From the NCBI RefSeq assembly GCF_000003605.2, contig NW_003107089.1, positions 491,772 to 551,076 of the forward strand: DNA of 59,305 bases. Direction: 5' to 3'. Below the pieces are notes generated by a model. That model was not told the DNA's origin, did no database searches, and saw nothing but the letters and a program-made list of their open reading frames with translations. A program made the translations under genes and the position numbers. Of this stretch, positions 36,001 through 46,839 are shown one piece after another; within the stretch, counting starts at the first letter, position 1; each line of letters starts with the position of its first letter. The DNA is from Saccoglossus kowalevskii. Its lineage: Eukaryota > Hemichordata > Enteropneusta > Harrimaniidae.

Positions 36001-39000
36001 GTTTTTTCTGCTTTCCTGTGCTATGATGTACTTGTGCACACCACCATTTCAGCATGTAAACTGTAAAATAGGGTAATAGTATGTTTCACTCTTTGGCTAA
36101 TGATTCTATGGCATGTGCCTGTGTTCTGTTTCCTGCTCGTATAATATTCAAACACCTGTCTGGCATTGCCAGATGACAGCTTTTAATTCGATCCCCTTCT
36201 CGCTGCACCCTGTCCATGACGTAAGCAACTATTGTTGTGTTGTTGCAGAGAACTATAACTACTTTTCTGTTGAGAACAAACATCCCCAATATGTTTATGG
36301 GTCGCATCACTCCCTGTGTGTTCCATCTCACTAAATTTCACATCCATGAGTTGATGGAGTGATCTGCAATCCCTGCCAAATATTTTGTCCACCCTCCCGT
36401 ACCGAGCGGGTAGCTTGTCTCCCTATAAAAATTGCCTATTTTGCTAATAATTCCACTTCCCGCACTATCACATTTGCATTTAGTTAATCAGCGGGTAGAC
36501 ACATTGATAATTAATTTCTCATTAATAAAGGTTGGTTGTCAAACATAATCATGGGACCATCTCTATTTCGGATGTGTTATAGCCCATTAATGGTCTTCCT
36601 TGCCACCAAATGTTCGCCTAATGAAACTCAAAATCATCGTCATGTAATAGTCAACAATTTATTACCAGTAAAATGGGAGGGAGACTGTGCATTGTAATTG
36701 CTTGTTTTATTATATTTTTATGATTTGTTACAGATGAGGGCGTTTTCACAGCTCCTCCACCACAAGTGCGTAAGTGAATTATATATAACTCATTTATAAA
36801 TACTGGTAACCCATTCATTACTTCTTGTAGCCATATATTAATACTGGTAACCAATATACCAGTACTTGTAACACATTTATTAGTACTGGTAACCCATTTA
36901 TTAGTATTAGTAACTTATTTATTAGTACTAACCTAATTAAAAGTACTGGTAACCCATTTATTGAAACAGGTAACCCATTTATTAGTAATGGTAATCCCTT
37001 TATTAGTATTGACAACCTATACAATATATAGTAAGGTTATATTGATTCTGGTAACCAATGTATTTGTACCAGTAATCCATGTATTGGTGATGACAATGGT
37101 AATACACACTAGTATATTCCTACTAGTAATTAGTCCTAGTATACCATGAGTTACTCCTTGCCAAGGGTACATTGATTTGAATTCCGCAGATGCCAGTAGT
37201 AAAAAGTTCTTTTCATCCAAGGTGCAAACTCAGCATTTTGCAGCAGCGCACAACGAGGTTGGCTTATTAATTAAGCTCTGCCGAGCGTCCCACCTCGTTG
37301 TTGTCATATAAATATTAGTTTAGTTGTTATTTGTAATGATAACACATACACTGTTACTGGTAAATATTTTTTGGTACTGGTAACTAAGATATTAATACTA
37401 ATAAATTGTAATCCATATTAGTATCGCTAACCGACACTTTAATTCTGTCAATCCTGTATTGTATTGTAATGATAACCCATACATCGATTATTTTACGTCT
37501 ATGATAATGCTATTTCAAACCATCTTTTTGGCGACAGTGTGGCGAATTTGCATCAGATTTCCTGATATTGGTACTGGTACTGGTAACATATATCTAAATA
37601 TCAGTATTAGTAAACCATATAGATTGCTGTATCACTGGGTTTCTTTTTTTTAATTAAGGTTACCAATCAACAGAATCAACAGAAACAATATCATCCAACA
37701 AAACGTGTCCACAATGTGGTACATGGACGGAAAATGAAGACCACTGCTATATCATTATCAAGATCGAAAAAAACTGGCCAGAAGCATGGTTTGAATGCAC
37801 TAGATATGGCGGTTATTTATTGACTATTAGCAGTCAAGAGGAAAATGATTACATTCATAGTATACTAAAGGGTGATACAGGGAATTTGTGGATTGGTTTA
37901 AAAAAGAACATACTTGGTACGTTATAAGGGTGTATGATTGGACCATTCGAATTAAATCAACGTCTTCTCACTTAACCTCCCACACAGTATGATTGTACGC
38001 TTCCACGTAAATCAATGTCTTATCACCTAGCCTCCCACACAATATGATTGCATGTTTCTACATAAATCAATGCTTTATCACCTAGCCTTCCACACTGTAT
38101 GATTGCACGATTCAACGTAAACCAATGTCTTATCACCTTGCCTCCAACATAATATGATTGCATGATTCAACGTAAACCAATGTCTTATCACCTAGCCTTC
38201 CACACAATATGATTGCACGATTCAACGTAAACCAATGTCTTATCACCATGCCTCCAACACAATATGATTGCACGATTCCACGTAAATCAATGTCTTATCA
38301 CCTTGCCTCCAACATAATATGATTGCATGATTCAACGTAAACCAATGTCTTATCACCTAGCCTTCCACACTGTATGATTGCACGATTCAACGTAAACCAA
38401 TGTCTTATCACCTTGCCTCCAACACAATATGATTGCATGATTCAACGTAAACCAATGTCTTATTACCTAGCCTTCCACACTGTATGATTGCACGATTCAA
38501 CGTAAACCAATGTCTTATCACCTTACCTCCAACACAATATGATTGCATGATTCTACATAAATCAATGTCTTATCACCTAGCCTTCCTCACAATATGATTG
38601 CACGATTCTACGTAAATTAACGTCTTCTCACTAAGCCTCCCACAGAATATGATTGCACGATTCGACTTAAATCAATGTCTTCTCACTCAGCCTCCAACAC
38701 AGTATAATTGCACGATTACAAGTAAATCAATGTCTTTTCGCTTAGCTTCCCACACAATATGATTGCGCGATTCGACTTAAATCAATGTCTTCTCACTTAA
38801 CCTCCCACACAGTATGATTGTACGATTCCAAGTAAATTAATGTCTTATCACCTAGCCTCCCACACAGTATGATTGCACGATTCCAATTGAATCAATGTCT
38901 TCTCACCTAGCCTCCCACACAGTATNNNNNNNNNNNNNNNNNNNNNNNNNNNNNNNNNNNNNNNNNNNNNNNNNNNNNNNNNNNNNNNNNNNNNNNNNNN

Positions 39001-40479
39001 NNNNNNNNNNNNNNNNNNNNNNNNNNNNNNNNNNNNNNNNNNNNNNNNNNNNNNNNNNNNNNNNNNNNNNNNNNNNNNNNNNNNNNNNNNNNNNNNNNNN
39101 NNNNNNNNNNNNNNNNNNNNNNNNNNNNNNNNNNNNNNNNNNNNNNNNNNNNNNNNNNNNNNNNNNNNNNNNNNNNNNNNNNNNNNNNNNNNNNNNNNNN
39201 NNNNNNNNNNNNNNNNNNNNNNNNNNNNNNNNNNNNNNNNNNNNNNNNNNNNNNNNNNNNNNNNNNNNNNNNNNNNNNNNNNNNNNNNNNNNNNNNNNNN
39301 NNNNNNNNNNNNNNNNNNNNNNNNNNNNNNNNNNNNNNNNNNNNNNNNNNNNNNNNNNNNNNNNNNNNNNNNNNNNNNNNNNNNNNNNNNNNNNNNNNNN
39401 NNNNNNNNNNNNNNNNNNNNNNNNNNNNNNNNNNNNNNNNNNNNNNNNNNNNNNNNNNNNNNNNNNNNNNNNNNNNNNNNNNNNNNNNNNNNNNNNNNNN
39501 NNNNNNNNNNATCACCTAGCCTCCCACACAGTATGATTGCACGATTCCAATTGAATCAATGTCTTCTCACCTAGCCTCCCACACAGTATGATTGCACGAT
39601 TCCAGTTGAATCAATGTCTTCTCACCTAGCCTCCCACACAGTGTGATGGAACGATTCTAAGTAAATCAATTTCTTATCACCTAGCCTCCCACACAGTATG
39701 ATTGCACGATTACAAGTAAATCAATGTCTTCTCACTAAGCCTCCCACACAATATGATTGCACGATTCGACTTAAATCAATGTCTTCTCACTTAGCCTCCA
39801 ACACAGTATGATTGCACGATTACAAGTAAATCAATGTCTTCTCACTAAGCTTCCCACACAATATGATTGCACGATTCGACTTAAATCAATGTCTTCTCAC
39901 TTAGCCTCCAACACAGTATGATTGCACGATTACAAGTAAATCAATGTCTTTTCGCTTAGCTTCCCACACAGTGTGATGGAACGATTCTAAATAAATCAAT
40001 GCCTTATCACCTATCATCCAATACAGTATAATTGCACGATTCCAAGTAAATCAATATCTTCTCACATAGTCTGCCACACAATATGATTGCACGATTAAGA
40101 AAATAACCACATGTGCTTGAATAAATTACAATATTGTATTGATTCATTATATTCCAAAGCGTATTATTATTGCTTAGGGAGGAATCAACATCAGTAGATG
40201 TTTTATATTTTATTGAATCACTTAGGGGTTTTTGAATGGATAGACAATGATAATATGCCTTATTCCAACTGGGTAGCAGGGGAGCCTAACGACAACGATG
40301 GAATAGAAGATTGTGTGGAGATGTACGAGTCTGGACAATGGAATGACAAAGATTGCTACCATAGAACTGGATTTATGTGCAAAGCAAATAAAGGTATGAA
40401 TGAATTATCGCATATAAAATTACTTGGAAGATATATGCAAAAATAGGTTTCTGATGTATTCAGTATGATTACATAATAT

Positions 40480-40534
<55 letters not shown>

Positions 40535-41404
40535 ATTGGAATATTTTTTATTTTGTTCAATTTATCTTAAGATTACAGAACAGAAACCCCTGACTGCAGT
40601 GGTATGTATACACAAGATGAAATTTCAAATTAAATAGTGTTTTCTATTTTATGAAATTTGCAATGCCTAGTCCATGACTGGCTTATGTTTATGGGTATTC
40701 AATTACCAAGTAGAGAGATGTGTGTTAACCTGGTCTGTGTATGTCAAAATACTTTTTGGAGTAATGTCCGTTTGGTAGTTATTTGCTTTGTGCCATTGTG
40801 CTGTCTATTCTAATATTATAACGAAAACCTTGGTTAATGGCAGTTTGAAAAATTTTACATATATTGGCTGAATCCTTCTGACTTTATATTCATATAGATA
40901 ATATGAAATGACACACAGACACTACACTCGCTAGATGTATTTTATCGTATGCTATTTCTCATGCTTTCCATTCAGTGGAGCTTGGTATATGCTGCTTCAC
41001 ATAACCTTATATGAAGATATGCGTAAATCACTTCATGAATGAGTCAACTGAGTGTGTGTGTGTGTATGTGTGTGTGTATCACTTGTGTACAAAGATACCG
41101 AATACCAATAACACATTATCTACCTATGTACACTTAAATACATGTATGTATTACAGGATTAACTAATACTTCTAGAGGACTAAGTGGTGGAGCTATTGCT
41201 GGTATCGTCATTGGTTCACTTTTCGTCTTGTTTCTTCTCTATGTATGTAAAGACAAATGGTGGCCAAAGCCTTGCAAGTCGTCCAATAAAAACACACCCA
41301 CAGCTACCACTGTTAAACCTGTTGTTGAGTCTGTTGAATTCGAGAACAACCGAGCTAATGATCCAACTATTGAAATAAGTGACACGGTTGCTCTACCTTT
41401 ATGA
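27030..41404 (+). CDS. transmembrane C-type lectin receptor with five CTLDs and a nested hevein-like module
   Basis: Twenty exons join without a frame break into 2607 nt (868 aa). Exons: 27030-27081, 27411-27565, 28705-28817, 29415-29557, 29796-30007, 30969-31054, 31832-31932, 32269-32398, 32901-32971, 33174-33293, 33624-33809, 34128-34193, 34474-34665, 34793-34881, 35142-35292, 36734-36769, 37659-37916, 40226-40393, 40572-40601, 41157-41404. Residues 1-17 are a signal peptide. CTLDs lie at about 23-152, 160-286, 290-477, 490-620 and 650-775; a Cys-rich module (395-456) sits inside CTLD3. A membrane segment (about 797-817, AIAGIVIGSLFVLFLLYVC) and a 51-residue tail follow. CTLD4 and CTLD5 keep EPN and WND, the mannose-type calcium/sugar site. 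CTLD1 has QPN plus WND. CTLD2 (EPR, WIT) and CTLD3 are degenerate. Likely a cell-surface carbohydrate receptor; the ligand is unknown. The tail shows no ITAM-like motif. Confidence 0.88.
28245..28666. repeat. interspersed repeat, copy 1 (in lectin intron 2)
   Basis: About 420 bases matching a second copy at 43153-43544 in the same orientation. Shared phrases are tacatagaacttgcct, aaatgggtctcgttttgggg and gggtatagattttgccac, ending in a C-run and gg. It stops just before the acceptor of lectin exon 3 at 28704. Non-coding; the family is not identified. Confidence 0.85.
28847..29194. mobile_element. hAT-like MITE with 8-bp target-site duplication
   Basis: The copies of CTTTATAG at 28839-28846 and 29195-29202 are an exact 8-base duplication, the length typical of hAT elements. 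The ends are short inverted repeats (AGGGGGATAG / AGGGGGGCAAGGG). The interior is built of diverged sub-repeats, tttacagtttacagagaaaa on the left and attacgttgtacgaacaaaa on the right, with no coding capacity. It lies in lectin intron 3. Confidence 0.75.
33624..33809 (+). CDS. symmetric cassette exon: hevein/chitin-binding-like Cys-rich module
   Basis: Exon 11 of the lectin gene, 186 nt, with phase-1 introns on both sides. It encodes 62 residues with ten cysteines in the order DGRCG, AECDP, PCCSSNGLCG, DHCMCATC, then DYTQIY. The CG...C...CCS..G.CG....C spacing resembles type-1 chitin-binding (hevein) modules in their animal form. The aromatic residue usual in G-W-C-G is Leu here. Joining exon 10 directly to exon 12 stays in frame and restores an ordinary CTLD (EDCGTIFT, then GQWSASDC and GFICE). 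The exon is therefore an insertion in the CTLD between its last strands and is potentially skippable. Confidence 0.75.
35503..35644. mobile_element. palindromic foldback element, 142 bp
   Basis: Two 44-base arms (35503-35546 and 35601-35644) are reverse complements with two mismatches, separated by a 54-base loop. The outer ends are TCCAATATT and AATATTGGA. Probably a foldback MITE in the lectin intron; no clear target-site duplication is seen. Confidence 0.75.
36800..37610. repeat. diverged tandem repeat in lectin intron 16
   Basis: Many imperfect copies of a unit of about 22 bases around actggtaacccatttattag. They are dense at 36800-37110 and sparser to 37610. A small non-repeat island near 37.2 kb contains a hairpin (caacgaggt / acctcgttg). 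Confidence 0.75.
37940..40097. repeat. 55-bp-period minisatellite in lectin intron 17
   Basis: About 2.16 kb of tandem copies, 55 bases per unit, around gattgcacgattcaacgtaa and accaatgtcttatcacc. Several unit variants alternate (for example cctagccttcc versus ccttgcctcca), which indicates higher-order repetition. The assembly gap lies within the array, so its true length is unknown. Confidence 0.95.
38926..39510. other. assembly gap (585 N)
   Basis: A run of N inside the 55-bp minisatellite, almost certainly because the repeat could not be assembled. Long open frames across it are artefacts. Confidence 0.99.
40479..40530. repeat. TTTA microsatellite
   Basis: About twelve TTTA units between lectin exons 18 and 19. 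Confidence 0.9.
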
Positions 41405-41797
41405 ACATGTATCCCTCAACATTCGAGAATAGGTATACACATGTTAAACTGTGTGAGAATGCTGTTTGCATACAATACTGAGCGACAGAAAGAAACATTT
41501 GTCAGAACTGTGTATCAACATTATCACGTTGTAGCAAGGGTAGGAGTAGGTGACGGTGTAGCAAGGGTAGGAGTAGGTGACAATCGTCACAATCTCCAAT
41601 TAACGCAATGTTTTGACGTCACAACGACTATATGATCTTTGTTTGTCCTGTTTTTACGTTCGATGTCACACATGACGCAGATTTTGAAAGAGAAATGGTC
41701 GATTTAGTATGTGAATTAGCATATTAGATGACTTTGTATATTTATATATTAAGCATAGATGTAATATCACATGATGAGCAATTCGGTCTATGTAAAT

Positions 41798-41803
41798 AAT
41801 AAA
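41798..41803 (+). promoter_or_regulatory. polyadenylation signal of the lectin gene
   Basis: AATAAA about 395 bases after the lectin stop codon (41402-41404). Confidence 0.55.
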
Positions 41804-43152
41804 CTTGCAATATTTTTGTAACAAAAGTAAACCGAATTGGTGTTAATATAATTATGACAAGAGTTTGTGTCATGGGTTATTTTTTATTACACTGTAATCT
41901 TATTTTCTTGTATTAATAGTCAAACAACCATGTTGTAATATCTGTGTGATAACCTTGTGAATTTGCGTTTGTATTTATTTATCTACCTCCACAGTTTGGT
42001 CTTTTTTGGTAAAAGTGATATTTTCGACTTCATCTTAACAACTATCAGTCCGAGTGATACTTGATCAACTTTCTATCAGCTCTGTTGCGCTAATATGTTC
42101 TTATAGGACAGCAGAACATTCTCTACCATCAGATCACTTATCTATAAAGGTCTGTATGTATATGGAGTTTGTATTGGTAATGTATGTTTATTTTCCGCAA
42201 GGTGTTATTGTGTTACATGCATCATTCAAGAAATTTGTATTTAAATGACCAGGATTGTTTTTATTAAACTATTTCAACAAACAGATATTGTTCAAATGTC
42301 TTATTTGTTTCTTGTAGATAAATGCCTATGTGTTATTGTGATTCAAAGGATCGGGTAATATGCAACACTTTATGTGAACTAAGAAATGCAGAAATGGTGT
42401 ATTAAAAAAATACTTCACATCATAGCTTGTTAGTCATTTTGCGAGATAGGATATCCTAATGGACAATTAATTAATTAGGTTAGGCGAATCAAATATATCA
42501 TATTTTGTTCGATACTGAAAAACCTAAAATATATATTATATTAATATATAAAGAAGGTAACCACAATGAAAACATAGAAGTATTACATGAGAGTTCTATG
42601 TAAATAGAAACAAAAAAGAAAACGATAATGCAGAATCCACAAACGTTTACTACAACGTAAATACAAATGTATACTTCATATGTACAGTGACACTAATCCC
42701 CGCTTGACCAATCAATGTCGCGCAACTACCGATGAATGTATTCAATTCCAATATACTGTATAACATTTTCCTAGTTGTAGTTTATCGTAACATGTTTATC
42801 TTTTGTTTATCTAGGCATGTAACTACCATTTTTATTGGAGTTTACAGAATGAATGGACAATAGCAATAACAATATGATAAAAATAGTTTGTATCTGCGTT
42901 TCAGGTCACATTTCAATGTTTCACGCTATAAATTGATTGGTACTCACTAGAAAACTAGTGTCGAGGATTTTACCTGGATACCATACCACACTGGAAAGCA
43001 AATAGTTTATGTAGATGAATTCGGTAATCCTGTGTTCGGTATGAATGATATCAAATAAATAAATATTGATTACATACAGACCATATGATTGTAATTAGGT
43101 GTAATTAAAGTGTAATACGCCGAGTATCCCCCCCCACTCTCCCGGTGGGCAA

Positions 43153-43544
43153 TACATAGAACTTGCCTAATGGGGACGTGCCCCTGAAATGGGTCTCGTT
43201 TTGGGGATTTTAGGTAAGGTCTTATTTCTGGTCAAGATAGGTATAAATATCGGTAATATTTTTCCGATTAGCGAATATCTCCACCTCAGATCCCGGCCTC
43301 AGATCCATATATACATCAACCCGGAAATTAAACAAGGCAATCATTTTAATAAATCAATATATAATGCAACTGTAAAGAGCAAATACGGTAACTGTTTTAT
43401 TTGGAATAAACAGTGATGACAGAAATGGTACTTTGGTATAAATATGGGTATAGATTTTGCCACTATCCAGGTATAAAAATGGTTACACTTTTGAGCACTC
43501 AGGGGCACCTCCCCACCCAGCTATGTATCAACTGCCCCCCCCGG
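43153..43544. repeat. interspersed repeat, copy 2
   Basis: Second copy of the element described at 28245-28666, somewhat shorter owing to small deletions. The homology starts at tacatagaacttgcct. Confidence 0.85.
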
Positions 43545-44685
43545 TACTTATGAACACAAATATACACCTTAATTTCTTTATTGCTTCGGTGGTTTTTGTC
43601 TTGGGTATCAAGTATATGCAAATGAATCAAATTAACCTAGTTTGGAAGGCACGGACGACGCGCAAACTGTAACTACACTTGCGTAGAAATGTTCATTTAA
43701 AAATTATGAGAACTGTTTTCACAAAACCCTCATAGACTTATCATAGAATACTGCAATACATTATAAGAGTGGGTGTGTGTGCTGATGGTAGTTTGGAGGA
43801 GGGTTTATTATTCTAATAAGTCCAAGATAATGTTTTTAATTTTCTAAGTCACCATGATCAGCATAATAAATAACATATAATTATTATTTATGATGTGGGG
43901 GTGAATAAGGAGTATGAAAAGAATCCATGCAATATCGAATCAATAATTTAAATGAATTATGATCACTCAGGACATATACAGATACTTTGGACTGATGACC
44001 AATAGGTAAAAGCTATTACCTACAATAAAGATGAATGTGACAGACGGGTGAACTATTCTAGTATGATAATGTGTATATTATTAAATGTGAGTATATTTAC
44101 ATTAGAACTGGAAAGCGCGATGGTCATGAAGGCATGTCATCGGGACAACACATTGCTGTTAACTACTGTTAATCAATACAATTAAGAATACACCTCTGAA
44201 AATACAGGTTCTTATATTATTCTTATGTATTTATAAAACCATGCTTTGGCGTCTCAGTCATTGGTCGATTTTTGTAGTGCCAAAATTCGGGCCCGGTATA
44301 TCAATCTGTAATGCATTCACTGCACTGTGTATGCGTTATTATAACTCGTACAGGGCTCAAGAATATACCCACTGAAGGGGCGCGGTAAAGACAAAAGTGC
44401 TCTATATCGAGGGCCGTAAAGTTTGACATTTTTTACAAGAGCCTTAACGAGAGCTATATATTTATAATTCACATATATTCTTATTATTTATTATGTATTA
44501 CACCCAAACATATCATCCCAAAATACAAATCATACATTTTCAATTGTTTGAAATCTGTGGCAAAAATGGCAGTTGTACACATTTCAATGAAAAACTAAAT
44601 CATTGAATCGAATTTACACTCCCCTTACTTCTGTTTATACGAGTATACAGACGCAATAAAAAATACCCAATCAAGACCACGTGAG

Positions 44686-44830
44686 CAGGGGCGGATCTAG
44701 GATTCTGGAATAGGGGGGGGCGATAAGATGGCATAAAGCCAAGTTCGCGAGCGCCGATGGCGCGAAGCCCTGTTGGTTGTTAAAAATAGGGGGGCCGCGG
44801 TCCCCTCGGACCTCATCTAAATCAGCCAAT
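44686..44830. mobile_element. MITE-like fragment with ggcggatctagg terminus
   Basis: It starts caggggcggatctagg, close to the left end of the 23359 element (cagtggcggatctagg). A G-run and a GC-rich internal part with gcgagcgccgatggcgcgaa follow. I could not find a matching right end, so this is probably a truncated or composite copy. Confidence 0.45.
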
Positions 44831-44869
44831 GGTGAGAATACGTCACTAACATTTTTAAACATTAAAGCC

Positions 44870-45615
44870 AGCTTGACACTTACACGATTTTGTGTCACGC
44901 CAGTGCGCAAACTAGTCGTGAACTGGCGTGAAGTGTGCGTAAACACGTCGTGACTGCGTGCCATGTCGGGACGAGAATTTTGAAATGTTCAAAATGTTCA
45001 CGAGTAGTTGAAGACATGTTCACCAGTTGGTGCGCGTCGCAGCGTGACCGTGCCTTCCCACTGACACGGTCACGTGTACTTCACGCATTGATGGAACGAG
45101 CAGTTATGCAGTTCATGACTAGTTTACGAGCAGTTTACGACGAGTTCACGAGCAGTTCACGACTACTGCGCAACAGTGGCGCTCGAGTCGGTGCAGGGCT
45201 TCTTGGTCACTGCTCGCCATTCCAGAGATCGCCAGTGGGGTTACCTTTTCTTGCTCTTCTGCCTCTTCCAGCCTTTTCTGCTGCTCTTCAACAATGGCTA
45301 GATCAGCTGCCAGATATAGGCATCTTCTCGTCCCTGCAATGATTGTGTCTCTGACATTCAGCATGTTGTCTCTGCCACAGCCAATCCAAAAATGACCAGG
45401 GGTTGGGGAGGCCCCCTTTTTTATATGGCGTGCCCAAGTCGGCACGCCACCGTCCGAATTGCGCAAACTCGTCGTGCCAATGCGGGCAGTGCGTAAACTA
45501 TGCGCAAACTATGCGTGAACTCGTCGTGCCAGTTCGTGTCAATGTGGACACTGATGGGCACGCATTCGTGAACTATTCGTGAACTATTCGTGAACTTGTC
45601 GTGAACTTACAAAGT
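44870..45615. mobile_element. DNA-transposon relic with subterminal repeats, possibly PIF/Harbinger
   Basis: Clusters of short repeated words (cgtgaactattcgtgaac, gcgcaaactcgtcgtgcc, acgagcagttcacgac) occur on both sides of a less repetitive core, in partly inverted order. This resembles the subterminal repeats of Harbinger-type elements. Both strands carry ORFs of about 100-135 codons: 44935-45342 on plus and 45146-45466 on minus, the latter with an Arg/Glu-rich helix-like stretch. I cannot identify a transposase, and the family name is a guess from the repeat style. Confidence 0.4.
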
Positions 45616-45676
45616 GCATATGCGACCTGGTTTGACCCTACTTGGATGACTAAGCGTTGTGTGATTTGTGTGGTGC

Positions 45677-45742
45677 TATAAAAGCCCTGATCTCATTACG
45701 AATCAGTCACTTGCGGTTATTACTACACCAACAGCCTTACAG
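45677..45742 (+). promoter_or_regulatory. TATA/Inr core promoter and short first exon, likely of the P450 gene
   Basis: TATAAAAG at 45677-45684 is followed by an initiator-like TCAGTC with its A at 45705, 28 bases from the first T of the TATA box. A GTACGT donor lies at 45743. This would give a non-coding first exon of about 38 bases, which could splice to 46690 or 46840 ahead of the P450 start codon. The promoter begins about 60 bases after the last transposon subterminal repeat. Assignment to the P450 gene is an inference. Confidence 0.45.
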
Positions 45743-45913
45743 GTACGTTTTATGCATTATGATATGCTATATACATGGCGGTATGTTGTATATACGATAA
45801 TTCATGATCTGTTATGTCAAACACACTTTGAATTGTGCTAACATTCAGTTTATCATCCATTTTCTCTTTCTGACCCTCAATAACTAAAAAGTTTAATAAC
45901 TTTCAAACTACTA

Positions 45914-46196
45914 TAGGGCAGTGGTCGTCACGCTGCGCATGTGCGGCCTTTTATAAACATTGATTTTCCCACAATCCAAAGCGTTCTTCTAATAGAAATC
46001 ACAAGAACGAGCTCTGACCTGGGTGCGACTTCCACTGACTTTCGTCGATACCTTCCAATCACCTAAAAATACATAATTAAAACTCGGTAACGTCTTAGTT
46101 TGTACTCGCTGATCTGCCCAAAAACCAATGTCGCCATCTTTGTTTATATGATACCCATATATCTCGCGCATGCGTGGCGCGACGACTACCGCCCTT
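45914..46196. mobile_element. MITE with about 30-bp terminal inverted repeats and TA duplication
   Basis: The left end TAGGGCAGTGGTCGTCACGC and the right end, read in reverse complement as AAGGGCGGTAGTCGTCGCGC, match at 16 of 20 positions. The match continues through GCATG(T/C)GCG. TA flanks both ends (45912-45913 and 46197-46198), as for Tc1/mariner-type insertions. A 60-codon minus-strand frame inside has no recognisable function. It would lie in the 5' UTR intron of the P450 gene if the TATA promoter at 45.7 kb is used. Confidence 0.65.
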
Positions 46197-46839
46197 TAAT
46201 AGTTCCGGTTAGCCCGCAACAGAATATTGTTGTGATAGCAACTTCACGTTCGCACATTCGGTTGACACGCCGTTGAACTATTGTTTAGAATCAACAACTT
46301 GCATGTTTAAGGTGAAGATTATAAACATACTAGCATATAACAGGAATTTGATAAATAGGTTGTTTACTTATTGTATTTAGTAATGGCAACTTTGCAAGGC
46401 TTTTGAGACACATCCCTGGTAATCACGTGATCGTGCCAACGACCGCAGCGATTGGCTGATCACATGTTTGACTTTGAATATAGAGTTTGTAACTTTAGTG
46501 AGGCGGAGAACGAGAGAACAGTACAGCTAGGGGTTACCTCAGCTGACTGCTTGTGTGAATAAAGCTGGACTATCTGTAATGAACTTATTTGTATTCATTT
46601 GGGTCGAATCTGGTATCTCTACGTGTAAGTGTGTTCAGGTAAGCGAGACGAACTTCCTTGATCCCCAAACTCAATGCTTGTGTTCACAGCAATCATGGTT
46701 ACTAACCGTGCAGCAATATACTCGACTAAGAACTCGTCTATTCAACAATGAAATGAATGAATTTTTCTACAAGGTAAATAGTCCATATTTAATCACCATG
46801 TGTAGTTGTGCTGACTATTTGATTTTGTTTTCTTTACAG
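46197..46839 (+). other. probable P450 5' UTR exon and intron region
   Basis: Candidate splice sites occur at 46639 (donor GTAAGC), 46688-46689 (acceptor), 46774 (donor GTAAAT) and 46838-46839 (acceptor). These suggest one or two non-coding exons before the P450 ATG. An alternative start upstream of 46.6 kb cannot be excluded. The 101-codon frame at 46555 has no P450 features and crosses these splice sites. Confidence 0.35.

Larger units (their letters stand above)
41405..44685. other. lectin 3' UTR and intergenic region
   Basis: It holds the lectin 3' UTR to about 41.82 kb and the second copy of the interspersed repeat (43153-43544). The rest is AT-rich DNA with no supportable gene. A 21-base direct repeat around aagggtaggagtaggtga lies near 41.56 kb. 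Confidence 0.5.

Noticed and set aside
38895..39536. Very long frames across the N gap
   Set aside because: Artefact of unknown bases within a minisatellite.
37940..40097. CRISPR-like regular repetition
   Set aside because: Units are contiguous 55-bp tandem copies without unique spacers in a eukaryotic intron; it is a minisatellite.
44935..45342. 135-codon plus-strand frame
   Set aside because: Overlaps the opposite-strand frame in the transposon relic and is made partly of subterminal repeats; no recognisable protein.
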